Below the pieces are notes generated by a model. The model made no database searches, had not been told where the DNA came from, and saw nothing but the letters and a program-made list of their open reading frames with translations. This document shows positions 56,379 through 64,000 of a DNA stretch of 64,000 bases, piece after piece. Position 1 is the stretch's first letter, and each line of letters begins with the position of its first letter. Source of the DNA: Photobacterium obscurum (GTDB lineage: Bacteria; Pseudomonadota; Gammaproteobacteria; Enterobacterales; Vibrionaceae); contig NZ_JAKRRW010000003.1 of NCBI RefSeq assembly GCF_026191635.1, positions 186,001 to 250,000 on the forward strand, written 5' to 3'. Both the position numbers and the translations under genes were made by a program.

Positions 56379-56914
56379 GCTCTTTAACCTCGTCTACAAA
56401 GTTGTTGTGAGTTTGAATATTCTTATTTTTATAATTTTGTCGTCATCATTAATTAATGACAAAGTGGTTATTAGTTATTTTAGAGCAAAATTAGAATATG
56501 TCTGCAAAAAATTGTTTTTTTTTCGCACAAAGTCACTACTTTGAGTGTGATTATTAATTGAACATTGTAGAGAATGGTTGTATAGGGAAACAAGAATCGC
56601 TCTCGCTGTATTGAGACTTATCATATTCAGTACGATTAGCTTTTCGGTCAACATATTGTCTTTTAACCGGTAAAAATCATCACCGAGTGTCTCTCTTGAA
56701 GTGGGCGATAACTAAGTCCTTACATTTCAGCTTATTACGCTTAGCTCTATCCTTGGTTAATGGGCCCAGCTATTTGCACAATCGGTTGCAATGATGATTG
56801 AGGTGAGGGTTGGGACGATGCTTGAGGCGTGGGTGAGAGGAATGCAGAATAGGGCGGTTTGAGGTGTGATTCTCCGGGTGTTATTCAACTTGGTGACACA
56901 TTATCGATAGATAA
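56379..56914. other. Gene-free AT-rich region upstream of gfcD terminator
   Basis: About 536 bp in which I see no convincing coding frame. It is very AT-rich up to about 56790, then changes to a G-rich purine-biased stretch (56790-56890, with repeated GAGG and GGTG words). It could hold the promoter of the small membrane protein gene (minus strand) and perhaps an unannotated RNA; neither could be defined. Confidence 0.5.
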
Positions 56915-56953
56915 AAAACGGCTCGAAGATGACAGGCATCTTCGAGCCGTTTT
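56915..56953 (-). terminator. Terminator of the gfc-type operon
   Basis: A 17-bp perfect stem (AAAACGGCTCGAAGATG and its complement) with a 5-base loop. Read on the minus strand it ends in a T-run, 32 bp after the stop of the YjbH-type gene. Confidence 0.93.
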
Positions 56954-56984
56954 GCTTTAAACCTTTAGCCTTAGCGGTGAACGG

Positions 56985-59165
56985 TTAGTTCAATGCCTTG
57001 CGACCGTACCACGGTGAGCGGGCATCGGTCACGCTATATAGGCTGTATTTGCGGTTCAGCATCTGACCGCCATCACGACTCAGCGGTAGCCAAGAAATCG
57101 TTGCACGGTTGGTACTTGGTTTCACGGTCATGATGTCAAACGGAATCGACACGTAGAAGCCTTTGTTGTAGCTGCCTTCGCCGAACTCTTCCGCAGATAG
57201 GTTGGTTTGTGCCACAAAGGCTCCAGCAATTACACCGCTGTCGAATTGCTTCGAGAAATCTACCGTGAAGCCTTTATCTTCAGTCAGGTACTGGCCGGCA
57301 CTGACTTTGAACAAGGTGTTCGGTAACCATTCCCACTGTGGTTGATAGTAAGCCGTCACATGGCCTGTCATCGCCCCGGTCTGAACACGATAGTTACGAC
57401 CTGTCAGCGGGTCAAACTGCACTTCTTCAGTGAAGAAGCCGAACTGTGAATCCGGATCACGTTGGATGACGTAGTTGGCATCCATCCCGATAGCCCAGTT
57501 GCTACCTTGCGGGCGGTAAAGCACTTCGCCACCGACGCCCCCGAACATCATCTCCAGGTAGCCACCATAGGCCTGGCTGTACCAGTTGTCGCCCAGGTGA
57601 TCCATCCAAGTCAGCTGAAGGTTGTCCATCCGCACCGGGTTATCGTTGATGTACTGGCGCACCAAAGTACGGACACGCTTGAGGTCGGTACCATCTGGCG
57701 GGACTTCGTACAGGAACTTGTCATAGTTGTCATACAGATTGAAGTAGACCGAGCCACCGACTTCCACATTATCGCCAAACCAGTAGTTCGCGCCGGCGTT
57801 GATGCCGATGTTAAACATGTAGAAGTTCTCGGAGCCCCCAATCGATTGTTGCAGGGTAGGCGCGACACTGACATCCCACGCTTTATCCGACCTGGCCATC
57901 AGAGCACCTTGTGGGGCTTCTGGTGTGCTGACATTTGAGCTGTCTTCGACTTTGGCACCAAAGTACTCATACTGGGCCACTTTGGCGTATTGCTCGCTGT
58001 CGATGCGGGTTTCGGTAATGGCCTGATGATTTGAGGTTTCAATCAGGCGGTATTCATTGGTATTGGGCGCTTGGTTGGCGATTACCGTGGCAGCGCGCTG
58101 ATGTGCCTCGTTGCGGTCACGGTATTTAGTTTGCGGCGCCACGACCGTGATGGTGTCATCATTGGCGTAAATGGTCGGATCTTCATAACCGGCAATTTGA
58201 TGAAGATCTTGGGCCAGTTGTTGCCAGTCAGTATTGCTCAGTTCGCTATCACCGGATTTACTCTGATAAGCCGGCATCGGTTCGTCACGCCAAATCGCTT
58301 TGAGATCATTAAAGTTGGTATTGAGGTTAAAACCGAAAGTCCAGGTATTTCCACGCTCATAGCTCAACCGTAAATCCCCCCAGTTGCCGAGACGATACAG
58401 TGCACCGTAGTTGAACTTGCTGTCTTGCGACATATCGATGCCGCCACGGGTCACTGGGAAGTCACTGGCATAGTCATTACCGTCGTATTCGGCTTTTAGG
58501 CGCAGCGGTGCCCATGGAGTTTGATATTCCACCCCTCCAAAGATGGCACTACAGCCACTGAACCAGCGGTCAAAATCAACACTGCCACCTTTACCCTTGT
58601 ATTCGGTATTTCGGTTACAGTCAGCACTTGTCGATTTATTACCGGTTAAATTCGCGCTATTACCCATATAGCCCCAACCGACACCGACAGTGAAATCAAA
58701 TGGGCCCACATGTTTACTCGCCGCAATGTACTCGCCGTCAAACAGACCGGTCCCCCCAAAGTCACGGACGCCAATGGAGGTTTCAGGGAGCCAGTAACTT
58801 TCTTCGAGCAGGCGGATTTTAAAATCGATACCTTTATCGGTGTATTTGGTATCGCCACTAAAATCAGGATCGTCACTATAAAATAGATCCTGTACCAGCG
58901 TGTATCGAATAGTCGTTTCTAGCCACGGCAGCAGTTGTAGCGAAACGGCATAATGATGGTATTCATCATTATAGGTTGCACCTGCCGTGAACTCGCCTTC
59001 AGTGGCGACTCGCCCTGATGGCATTTGGATTAAACCCACCCCTCCAAAATCAGACTGGGAGGGGGTGAATTGTGGGTAACTAAATTCATCTGCCTGACTG
59101 TTGAGCACAGGCAGCATGGCCAGTGTGATGGCCGATAAAGAGGTTTTAACAGCAGGGTGCATCAC
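56985..59165 (-). CDS. gfcD: YjbH/GfcD-type outer-membrane polysaccharide protein
   Basis: A 726-residue protein with a signal peptide (about residues 1-25, ending NSQA) and a beta-rich body typical of the YjbH (WbfB, GfcD) family of outer-membrane proteins linked to exopolysaccharide. The N-terminal SDFGGVGLIQMPSGRVATEG (20 residues) is the family hallmark, and alternating aromatic segments suggest beta barrels. In E. coli, gfcABCD precedes the group 4 capsule genes; here the same set lies on the opposite strand from wza-wzb-wzc. It overlaps gfcC by four bases. Exact role (secretion pore or lipid-linked step) is unsettled. Confidence 0.9.
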   Translation of the reverse strand: MMHPAVKTSLSAITLAMLPVLNSQADEFSYPQFTPSQSDFGGVGLIQMPSGRVATEGEFTAGATYNDEYHHYAVSLQLLPWLETTIRYTLVQDLFYSDDPDFSGDTKYTDKGIDFKIRLLEESYWLPETSIGVRDFGGTGLFDGEYIAASKHVGPFDFTVGVGWGYMGNSANLTGNKSTSADCNRNTEYKGKGGSVDFDRWFSGCSAIFGGVEYQTPWAPLRLKAEYDGNDYASDFPVTRGGIDMSQDSKFNYGALYRLGNWGDLRLSYERGNTWTFGFNLNTNFNDLKAIWRDEPMPAYQSKSGDSELSNTDWQQLAQDLHQIAGYEDPTIYANDDTITVVAPQTKYRDRNEAHQRAATVIANQAPNTNEYRLIETSNHQAITETRIDSEQYAKVAQYEYFGAKVEDSSNVSTPEAPQGALMARSDKAWDVSVAPTLQQSIGGSENFYMFNIGINAGANYWFGDNVEVGGSVYFNLYDNYDKFLYEVPPDGTDLKRVRTLVRQYINDNPVRMDNLQLTWMDHLGDNWYSQAYGGYLEMMFGGVGGEVLYRPQGSNWAIGMDANYVIQRDPDSQFGFFTEEVQFDPLTGRNYRVQTGAMTGHVTAYYQPQWEWLPNTLFKVSAGQYLTEDKGFTVDFSKQFDSGVIAGAFVAQTNLSAEEFGEGSYNKGFYVSIPFDIMTVKPSTNRATISWLPLSRDGGQMLNRKYSLYSVTDARSPWYGRKALN

Positions 59166-60016
59166 AGGGCCCGGTTCCTTAGTAAGTTGATGATGGCATC
59201 ATTGAGATCTTTATAACCTGACGGTAAAGATGAAAAGCCCAGGTAGACAATCGCACCTGGGGCGATATCTCTATGGTTATGGTTCCAATAGGCAATCGGG
59301 TGTTGTTCCACATTGCCGTCAGGCTGGATCACGGTCGCGACACTGTTATCTGCTATATCAGCAGGTTGTGCTTGCTTTAGGTAATCATCAGCACCCTTGC
59401 GCGTTTGCCACGATAAATATTGAGGTTTGTGAACAGCCCCTAACACGAGAACAGTAGATGGGCGGGGAGGTAATACCAAAGTCAGATTCTGCTTAACAAG
59501 TGGGTTATCCGCTTTATTGATCCGCACGTGGTCATAATCGAGAGGCGTGAAAACACGCTGGCCGATGGCTAAGGCGTCTAGTGTGTTCTTTAAGCCTACC
59601 AGTACCTCACGTTCTGCTTGCTGGACGAGGGTGTTCAATTGATTAAGGACATTTGCTTTATCAGGGTGTGGGAAAGCAGTAAATACACCTGCACCTGTCC
59701 AATAAATAGGCCTTCCAGTTTGGTCAGAGTTAACAAGAAGTTGCGATAGGTTGGCTTGGCTATCAGCCAGAATTTGCTGTAAACGCACTGGCGTTGGATA
59801 ATGCAGCTGTAATTGCTGAGACTGAGATTGTGAGCTGGTCAGCATCACAGTAACCGAATTAATTTTTGCTTCAGTTGTTATTGCTTCGGAAGTAACAGTG
59901 TCAGGTTTTGCAGCCACTACTGAACTAGTAAAGATGTAACATGCGAGACTTAACCCAAGAACTACTTGCCTAGTTAGGTAAGATGACTTTAGGGCAGTGA
60001 AAGATAGTAATTTCAT
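59162..60016 (-). CDS. gfcC: GfcC/YjbG-type periplasmic polysaccharide protein
   Basis: A 284-residue protein with a signal peptide (hydrophobic core near residues 16-32, VVLGLSLACYIFTSSVVAA). The C-terminal part contains VLGAVHKPQYLSWQ and GAIVYLGFSSLPSGYKDLND (20 residues), as in GfcC, whose ubiquitin-like beta-grasp domains resemble Wza D2/D3 domains. It overlaps gfcD by four bases and follows gfcB after a 15-bp gap. Function in capsule assembly is inferred from family and linkage. Confidence 0.9.
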   Translation of the reverse strand: MKLLSFTALKSSYLTRQVVLGLSLACYIFTSSVVAAKPDTVTSEAITTEAKINSVTVMLTSSQSQSQQLQLHYPTPVRLQQILADSQANLSQLLVNSDQTGRPIYWTGAGVFTAFPHPDKANVLNQLNTLVQQAEREVLVGLKNTLDALAIGQRVFTPLDYDHVRINKADNPLVKQNLTLVLPPRPSTVLVLGAVHKPQYLSWQTRKGADDYLKQAQPADIADNSVATVIQPDGNVEQHPIAYWNHNHRDIAPGAIVYLGFSSLPSGYKDLNDAIINLLRNRAL

Positions 60017-60031
60017 TTAGCGTCCCTTAAC

Positions 60032-60754
60032 TCATGAATACGGTTTTAGCAGGGTGATATCGATAGAAGGCAACCCTGGCGCAATTTTCTGGCGTGATTT
60101 GAGTACTTTCCCGGTTTTGGGATCGAGCCAGAATTCATTCTGGTAGTTGATATCAAGGTCATTAACCATGACTGTTTCAGTAACGTAAATCACTTCCACA
60201 GGGTGTTGGTTGATCATCACAACTGCGTCATCTTGGCGGGTAAAAGTTGATGTCAATGTATAGCCATAATGATAACCCGGTTGCCAATCAATTTGTCGTT
60301 GCCAGGTTAAAGGGGTCGTACTTAAATGAAGGCCTAGCTGAAGTGGATCAGGCTGAATGCTCTCGGTCTCTATCAAGTTGCCTTGTGGCAGGTTTAGGGT
60401 TTTGACCAAGCGGCCATGTTCGGTGACCAGCATACCGCTGTCAGATGAAAGCCATTTTAGTTGAGTAACTGTAGGCTGAATAGATTTCGGATTGGTTGGT
60501 TTTTTACCAAAAGCTGGCGATGGTTCTGCTAGTGCAAGTACCATGAAAGCTTGTGGGCCATCATCAATACGAGCATAGATACTGGCATAGGGAAGGCTAG
60601 TAATATCATCAGCATTGAGCTCGGCATCAGCATCACCAAGGATAGCGAGCTTCATGGTGTCATTGACATCATTGAATTTTTGGCTGCAACCGGTAAGACT
60701 TGTCGAAATGAGTACCACTGAGACAAGAAGAATTAAGCGTTGTAGTAACTGCAT
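60032..60754 (-). CDS. gfcB: GfcB/YjbF-type lipoprotein
   Basis: A 240-residue protein with lipoprotein signal MQLLQRLILLVSVVLISTSL and lipobox LTGC (cysteine near residue 23). The body belongs to the YjbF/GfcB family (for example LPYASIYARIDDGPQAFMVL, 20 residues). It is the first gene of the gfcBCD run; gfcA lies upstream behind an attenuator-like hairpin. E. coli GfcB is an outer-membrane lipoprotein required for group 4 capsule; the same is inferred here. Confidence 0.9.
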   Translation of the reverse strand: MQLLQRLILLVSVVLISTSLTGCSQKFNDVNDTMKLAILGDADAELNADDITSLPYASIYARIDDGPQAFMVLALAEPSPAFGKKPTNPKSIQPTVTQLKWLSSDSGMLVTEHGRLVKTLNLPQGNLIETESIQPDPLQLGLHLSTTPLTWQRQIDWQPGYHYGYTLTSTFTRQDDAVVMINQHPVEVIYVTETVMVNDLDINYQNEFWLDPKTGKVLKSRQKIAPGLPSIDITLLKPYS

Positions 60755-60836
60755 CCTAGCGGTGAACTCCCTGCAAGGGCAAATAGTGAGAATTTGTGGT
60801 TTTTTAGTGGTTTAACTTAGCACGTTAAGTGTAAAA

Positions 60837-60865
60837 ATAACCGCACTGAAGTGCGGTTATGGAAT
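60837..60865 (-). terminator. Attenuator-like hairpin between gfcA and gfcB
   Basis: ATAACCGCACT and AGTGCGGTTAT form an 11-bp inverted repeat with a tiny loop. On the minus strand it is followed by TTTTTAC, so most transcripts from gfcA may end here with partial read-through into gfcBCD. The coordinates include the T-run flank only approximately. Confidence 0.75.
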
Positions 60866-60902
60866 ACACAGCTATTTCTTAGTTTTTATTGCTTAAAGCG
60901 TA

Positions 60903-61214
60903 TTAGCTTTGAGCTGCAGAAACAGAAGTTGTTGTGTTGTTGCTGCTACCTGAATCAGCAACAGCTACAGCAGCTACAGTAACAGCTACACCTGCTGCTA
61001 CTGCGGTAGCAGTGATACCGCCAGCCGCTGCAGCAGTAGCACCAGCAGTACCTGCTGCTGCACCTGTTGTACCAGCGGTCGCTGCTGTTGATGTTGTTGC
61101 ACCAGCAGTAGATGCTGATGAAGTAGCGCCTGCTGAACCTGCTGTTTCAGTAGCAGCAAACGCAGAGCTAGCCATTGACATTGCAGCTAGCAGAGCAATT
61201 GCGGTCTTTTTCAT
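60903..61214 (-). CDS. gfcA: GfcA/YjbE-like small Ala/Thr/Ser-rich exported protein
   Basis: A 103-residue protein with a clear signal peptide (MKKTAIALLAAMSMASSAFA) and a mature part composed almost entirely of A, T, G and S, with a hydrophobic patch (ITATAVAAGVAVTVAAVAVA, 20 residues) near residues 68-87. It matches YjbE/GfcA in position, length and composition. A ribosome binding site GGGAATAGG precedes the ATG at 61214. Function is unknown even in E. coli. The opposite-strand frame at 60934-61245 is a shadow. Confidence 0.85.
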   Translation of the reverse strand: MKKTAIALLAAMSMASSAFAATETAGSAGATSSASTAGATTSTAATAGTTGAAAGTAGATAAAAGGITATAVAAGVAVTVAAVAVADSGSSNNTTTSVSAAQS

Positions 61215-61734
61215 CCTATTCCCTTTTTTTTATAAAAAAACATAAAAAGAGTGAATAACACTCTTAGCTATAATGATATGGCCAAGCGAGGTTGATAGCA
61301 ATGGATCAGTACAAAGAGTCATAGAAGTAATTGCGCTTAGTTCAAAAAATGAACATTCGTAATGCTGTGAAATTTCATAAAAACATGATGATTAATATTG
61401 AATGTTAAGTTTCAGACCAATACCGACAGTTCTTGCATAAAAACGTCTAATTCAATTTATAAATGATAAAGATCAATGAATTACAATCAGGCGATGTTTT
61501 TTGTTGTGAAAATCACATTAAAAATTGAGTTCCTATCAAGAAGATTTTTGTGTAAAATAGCCGCTGTTTTTGTGTTGGCGAATAATATTTTCATCCAAAT
61601 TTAGTCGCTTACGATGGTATCTTTTCGGAAACTGCTTTTAGCAAGTTATGAAAGGGCATCAACATAAATGATACTCAGTAAGTTCGAGCCATAGTGACGT
61701 GACTCGCTAATCTAAAAATGGAAAATTAAGCACA
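61215..61734. promoter_or_regulatory. Divergent AT-rich control region between gfcA and wza
   Basis: About 520 bp with no gene, separating the minus-strand gfc genes from the plus-strand wza operon. It is strongly AT-rich and must contain the divergent promoters; I could not assign -35/-10 boxes confidently. AT-richness is compatible with H-NS silencing (inference). Confidence 0.55.
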
Positions 61735-61765
61735 TTGGGAGCTATAACCTAAGGGCGGTAGCGTG
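61735..61765 (+). promoter_or_regulatory. JUMPstart sequence with ops element
   Basis: The 12-mer GGCGGTAGCGTG at 61754-61765 is an exact ops element. The preceding TTGGGAGCTATAACCTAA (61735-61752) resembles the rest of the JUMPstart consensus. ops recruits RfaH to RNA polymerase in polysaccharide operons. It lies about 225 bp before wza, in the untranslated leader. Confidence 0.92.
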
Positions 61766-61990
61766 TGAAAATTCCAATATTCCATCAAAAAGTGCTTATC
61801 TTATAAAGGTGTTTACTGAAGCATTTTACTTAAAAAAAATTCCAGTACCTAACAGGTAACGAGCACCTAGAGAATAGAATGAATTCTCAAAACACAATAC
61901 TAATACTTAGGAACTATGATCTAGGATCCTGCTTCCTCCCTTCGCTGCATCTGCAGTCCATCAAACCTTTTAATTTGAATCTTTATAAAT
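61766..61990 (+). other. Leader between the ops element and wza
   Basis: A 225-bp untranslated stretch. Positions 61840-61960 contain words such as CTTAGGAAC and GATCTAGGATCC related to the dispersed CTAGGAAC-type repeats found elsewhere in the window. No gene or clear terminator is visible. Confidence 0.5.
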
Positions 61991-63127
61991 ATGGATTTCA
62001 CAAAGAAGTTTTTAATCACTGCAATGGCCTCTGCCATGCTGGTAGGCTGCACAGTGCCCGGCTCTCATTTTTATGTTGATGACAAGAACGTTGTCAACAT
62101 TCAAAGCGAAGAGAGTGATATTTCTGAACAAATTAACGTGTATCCACTCACTGCGAGTGTCGTAAATCAGTTCAAATCGCCTCAAGCCTTTTCAAAAACT
62201 AATCCTAGTTTAGATGCTGAAGTTGCCCGCTATCAGTACCGTGTCGGTCCTGGTGATATACTTAACGTGACCATTTGGGATCATCCAGAATTAACCATTC
62301 CTGCAGGTTCTTATCGCAGCTCAAGCGAATCAGGTAACTGGGTTCATGCAGATGGTACGATCTTTTATCCTTATATAGGGCTTGTTAAGGTTGAGGGTAA
62401 AACTGTTACGGAAATCCGTGATGAAATGGCAAAGCGACTGAAAGAATATATCGAAAGCCCGCAGGTTGATGTTAATGTTGCGTCATTCCGTTCACAAAAG
62501 TCATATATAACAGGCGAAGTGAATAAGCCTGGTCAACAACCGATTACTAATGTGCCGCTAACATTGCTTGATGCCATTAACCGTGCAGGTGGTCTTGGTG
62601 CAGATGCTGACTGGCGAAATATCACATTGACGCGTAACGGCATAGAAGAAAAATTGTCACTCTATGCGTTAATGCAACGTGGTGATTTAACACAAAATCG
62701 TCTGTTACGCCCTGGTGATATCGTTCATGTTCCACGTAATGATGCACAAAAGGTTTTTGTGATGGGAGAAGTTAATGATCCTAAGCTACTAAAAATTGAC
62801 CGTGCAGGCATGAGTTTGACTGAAGCACTGAGCAATGTAGGTGGGATTAATGAGATATCTGCTGATGCAACGGGCGTATTTGTTATTCGTAGCAATAACA
62901 TCGAGTCAGGTATAAATTCAAGTGCATTGGCTGATGTTTATCAGTTGAACATCAAAGATGCCTCTGCCTTGGTTATTGGTACTGAGTTTGAGTTACAACC
63001 TTATGATATTGTTTATGTGACAGCAGCTCCAATCGCACGCTGGAATCGTGTTGTTCGTCAGCTATTACCGACAATTTCAGGTTTCAATGACCTGACTGAA
63101 GGCGCGTTACGATTGAGGAATTGGTAA
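61991..63127 (+). CDS. wza: Wza, outer-membrane polysaccharide export protein
   Basis: Wza is the octameric outer-membrane translocon for capsular polysaccharide. The 378-residue lipoprotein has signal MDFTKKFLITAMASAMLVGC with the lipidated cysteine near residue 20, then PGSHFYVDD, the polysaccharide export domain (YRVGPGDILNVTIWDHPELT, 20 residues) and SLBB-type repeats (SYITGEVNKPGQQPI; FVMGEVNDPKLLKI). The C-terminal amphipathic helix region ends RLRNW. wzb starts two bases after the stop. ATG 61991 is the start that yields the proper lipobox. Confidence 0.96.
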   Translation: MDFTKKFLITAMASAMLVGCTVPGSHFYVDDKNVVNIQSEESDISEQINVYPLTASVVNQFKSPQAFSKTNPSLDAEVARYQYRVGPGDILNVTIWDHPELTIPAGSYRSSSESGNWVHADGTIFYPYIGLVKVEGKTVTEIRDEMAKRLKEYIESPQVDVNVASFRSQKSYITGEVNKPGQQPITNVPLTLLDAINRAGGLGADADWRNITLTRNGIEEKLSLYALMQRGDLTQNRLLRPGDIVHVPRNDAQKVFVMGEVNDPKLLKIDRAGMSLTEALSNVGGINEISADATGVFVIRSNNIESGINSSALADVYQLNIKDASALVIGTEFELQPYDIVYVTAAPIARWNRVVRQLLPTISGFNDLTEGALRLRNW

Positions 63128-63129
63128 GT

Positions 63130-63558
63130 ATGTTTAATCGAATTCTTGTCGTTTGTGTTGGCAACATTTGTCGCTCTCCGTCTGGGGAGTATTTACTAAA
63201 AGGATTGTTGCCAAATAAACATATAGCGTCCGCGGGTGTAGGCGCATTGGTTGGAAAACCGGCTGACAAAATGGCGGCAGAAGTGGCGCTTAATAATGGT
63301 GTTAGCCTTGAAGGACATGTTGCTCAACAATTAGATAGCAGTTTGTGTCGTGACTATGATCTGATTTTGGTTATGGAAAAAGGTCATATCGAAGCGGTAA
63401 CCAATATTGCCCCTGAAGCTCGTGGCAAAACTATGTTGTTCGGTCAGTGGATCGGCCAGAAAGATATCCCAGATCCATATCGGCAAAGCCGTGAGGCCTT
63501 TGACCATGCATACTGTCTCATTGCAGATGCCGCTAAAGCATGGGCAAAGAAGCTATAA
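63130..63558 (+). CDS. wzb: Wzb, low-molecular-weight protein tyrosine phosphatase
   Basis: Wzb dephosphorylates the tyrosine kinase Wzc to allow cycles of polymerisation and export. The ATG at 63130 gives 142 residues starting MFNRILVVCVGNICRSPSGE (20 residues) with the catalytic loop VGNICRSPS and, near residue 113, the acid/base DPYRQS motif. A TTG at 63121 would add three residues and overlap wza. Length is standard for this family. Confidence 0.96.
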   Translation: MFNRILVVCVGNICRSPSGEYLLKGLLPNKHIASAGVGALVGKPADKMAAEVALNNGVSLEGHVAQQLDSSLCRDYDLILVMEKGHIEAVTNIAPEARGKTMLFGQWIGQKDIPDPYRQSREAFDHAYCLIADAAKAWAKKL

Positions 63559-63582
63559 CGACAGTTTAAAAGATTTAAGCTT

Positions 63583-63612
63583 TTCTAGGAACTAGGAATT
63601 AGGAACTAGGAA
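63583..63612 (+). repeat. Short direct repeat between wzb and wzc
   Basis: The phrase AGGAACTAGGAATT occurs twice in a row, separated by no more than a base, in the 86-bp gap between wzb and wzc. It is related to the CTAGGAAC-type repeats near 4443-4520, 9503-9537 and 61890. Confidence 0.75.
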
Positions 63613-63644
63613 TTTCCTTAACCCTCTATTTTAGTAGAAAATTT

Positions 63645-64000
63645 ATGAGTGTGTCCCAAAACCTTCAAACCAAACAGGACTCAGATCAAATTGATCTGGG
63701 GAAGATGTTTGGAATACTACTTGATAATCGTTGGAATATTATCGCAATTACTTTCATCTTTGCCTTTATTGGTATAGCTTATGCCTTGTTGGCTACACCA
63801 ATATACAAAGCTGATGCGCTTATACAAGTTGAAACAAAAAGTTCAGGAATGCCTGCTTTTGGTGACATGGGGGAGCTGTTTTCCAGTGAATCATCAGCCA
63901 CAACAGAAGTTGAAATTATCAAATCAAGGATGGTTTTGGGAAAAACTGTTGAAAAACTGAATTTGACTACCGTTGTAACACCACAGTATATACCTATTAT
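63645..64000 (+). CDS. wzc: Wzc, tyrosine autokinase for polysaccharide export (N-terminal part)
   Basis: Only the first 118 codons lie in the window. The start ATG at 63645 gives MSVSQNLQTKQDSDQIDLGK, a transmembrane helix near residues 32-52 (IIAITFIFAFIGIAYALLAT) and the beginning of the Wzz-type periplasmic domain (TPIYKADALIQVETKSSG, then EVEIIKSRMVLGKTVEKLNL). This is the Wzc/bacterial tyrosine kinase N terminus; the kinase domain and Tyr cluster would lie beyond the end. Position after wza-wzb supports the call. Confidence 0.9.
   Translation, partial: MSVSQNLQTKQDSDQIDLGKMFGILLDNRWNIIAITFIFAFIGIAYALLATPIYKADALIQVETKSSGMPAFGDMGELFSSESSATTEVEIIKSRMVLGKTVEKLNLTTVVTPQYIPI

Noticed and set aside
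57462..57938. 158-codon plus-strand frame inside the YjbH-type gene
   Set aside because: Opposite to a well-supported gene, with no ribosome binding site; V/H-rich shadow of repeated beta-strand codons.
60934..61245. 103-codon plus-strand frame opposite gfcA
   Set aside because: A/V/P-rich mirror of the A/T/S-rich gfcA codons; gfcA has the signal peptide, ribosome binding site and synteny.
61879..61954. EcoRI, BamHI and PstI sites close together, resembling a cloning polylinker
   Set aside because: The sites are 20-40 bp apart with ordinary AT-rich sequence between them and no vector sequence nearby; coincidence is the simplest explanation.

Overview
The window comes from a gammaproteobacterium of the family Vibrionaceae, most likely Photobacterium or a close relative (genus is inference). 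The evidence is a polar-type flagellar locus with the FlrA/FlrB/FlrC sigma-54 cascade, FlhF/FlhG, FliA and CheYZAB followed by ParC-ParP-CheW, then a cytochrome c maturation operon, and finally a group 4-type capsule locus. Codon usage and gene density look uniform and chromosomal. No tRNA, rRNA, CRISPR array, prophage or intact insertion sequence was seen.

Layout. 1-7922: distal rod, rings, muramidase, hook-filament junction (flgFGHIJ, then flgKL from its own sigma-54-type promoter). 8084-10989: two 382-residue flagellin genes, the first behind two sigma-54-like sites and the second behind a sigma-28-like site, each with a strong terminator. 11015-13614: flaG, fliD, flaI, fliS. 13906-17965: master regulator flrA and the flrBC two-component pair. 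18106-31518: basal body, switch, export apparatus and hook-length control (fliEFGHIJ, fliKLMNOPQR, flhB). 31663-45200: flhA, flhF, flhG, fliA, cheY, cheZ, cheA, cheB, parC, parP, cheW and a DUF2802 membrane protein. 45210-46468 (minus): a stand-alone FlhB C-terminal-like protein and a FliK-like protein. 46577-53804: ccmABCDEFGHI. 53856-54118: a MITE-like element directly upstream of mlaA. 54153-56378: mlaA, epmC, yfcL and a small membrane protein. 56985-61214 (minus): gfcABCD-type genes. 61735-64000: a JUMPstart/ops element followed by wza, wzb and the start of wzc.

How the genes work together. FlrA with sigma-54 should switch on flrBC, the fliE/fliK operons and flhA-fliA-che. FlrC with sigma-54 should drive flgKL and the first flagellin, and FliA the second flagellin. 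This assignment follows the Vibrio cholerae hierarchy and is supported here by promoter-like sequences at the expected places. FlhF/FlhG set the polar site and number of flagella, and ParC/ParP hold the chemotaxis array at the pole. The ccm operon matures c-type cytochromes in the periplasm. The gfc and wza-wzb-wzc genes belong to surface polysaccharide export, with RfaH-type antitermination implied by the ops site.

The most interesting observations are a threefold motif in the CheA linker that resembles the CheY-binding peptides of FliM and CheZ; the orphan FliK-like/FlhB-C-like pair; a 263-bp MITE-like element abutting mlaA; a family of short intergenic repeats including seven perfect copies of a 7-mer between flgJ and flgK; and a large hairpin region between cheA and cheB.
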